From contig JAKTTT010000005.1 of assembly GCA_030581615.1 (NCBI GenBank), positions 124,001-188,000 on the forward strand: DNA of 64,000 nt. Reading direction: 5' to 3'. Positions 63,770 through 64,000 of this stretch are shown one piece after another. A program made the translations under genes and the position numbers. The stretch comes from Alloascoidea africana. Its lineage: Eukaryota; Ascomycota; Alloascoideomycetes; Alloascoideales; Alloascoideaceae. The first letter of the stretch is position 1. The number at the start of each line of letters is the position of its first letter. Below the pieces are notes generated by a model. It saw only the letters and a list, made by a program, of their open reading frames with translations. It made no database searches and was not told the DNA's origin.

Positions 63770-64000
63770 GACTGAAAAAAAAAATACAAGCTTTTCTTTT
63801 GGTCAAACGGAAAAAGCTGAGGAAACAAAGACGATCAGCCAGGGAAAGTGTGTGCTTAAACTTCTGGAGCACTTCTCGGATTTCGGTTTGAGCTTAAAAA
63901 GAGGTCCGAAGCTTACTCCTTTGAGAAGCGTTACGCGTAAATATCAGTCTGACACTTTTCAAAGCAAAGACAAAAGGCCACCTATTAAGTCAATCTTCAC

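Overview
The window is a piece of nuclear genome from a budding yeast (Saccharomycotina). The evidence is dense, mostly single-copy yeast housekeeping genes on both strands, short introns with TACTAAC-like branch sites, and AT-rich intergenic DNA. Introns are far commoner than in Saccharomyces: the TYR1 gene has five, GDE1 four, and TIM10 and SEC17 two each. Together with a class III G-alpha gene, a VanZ-family gene and a CysA/Cys2-type serine O-acyltransferase, this suggests an early-branching, intron-rich lineage (Dipodascales or Yarrowia-like rather than the Saccharomyces clade). That placement is inference from gene content; no marker was aligned.

Left part (1-32.8 kb): a TM9/nonaspanin gene cut by the window edge; a GH3 beta-glucosidase; two genes of unknown function; MRPS28; a mitochondrial MetX-family serine O-acyltransferase; SVP26; RGD2; EDE1; a VanZ-like gene; MRX8; GAR1; NNF1; SEC17; GPA2; ERG8; CYC3; and TIM10. 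Most of the introns had to be placed by hand from splice signals and frame continuity. Several genes share short divergent promoters carrying a CACGTG core.

Middle part (32.8-44 kb): a gene-poor region with a different character. It holds two copies of a short dispersed LTR-like repeat, a decayed PEX8 gene that still ends in a peroxisomal SKL tripeptide, one intact gene for a secreted cysteine-rich protein of unknown family, at least three decayed fragments of that same gene in mixed orientations, and a Ser/Thr-rich cell-wall protein. It looks like a recombination and decay zone.

Right part (44-64 kb): TYR1 (with a likely GC-AG intron), GDE1 (with exons of 17 and 21 nt), a Vip1-like RRM protein, two 26-residue metallothionein genes about 1.9 kb apart, HOS3, a KEN-box coiled-coil protein, LIP5 and IDI1.

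Functional themes: mevalonate pathway (ERG8, IDI1); mitochondrial biogenesis (MRPS28, MRX8, CYC3, TIM10, LIP5); endocytosis and vesicle traffic (EDE1, SEC17, SVP26, RGD2); cell division (NNF1, the KEN-box protein); sulfur and metal biology (serine O-acyltransferase, metallothioneins). No tRNA, rRNA or CRISPR array was seen.
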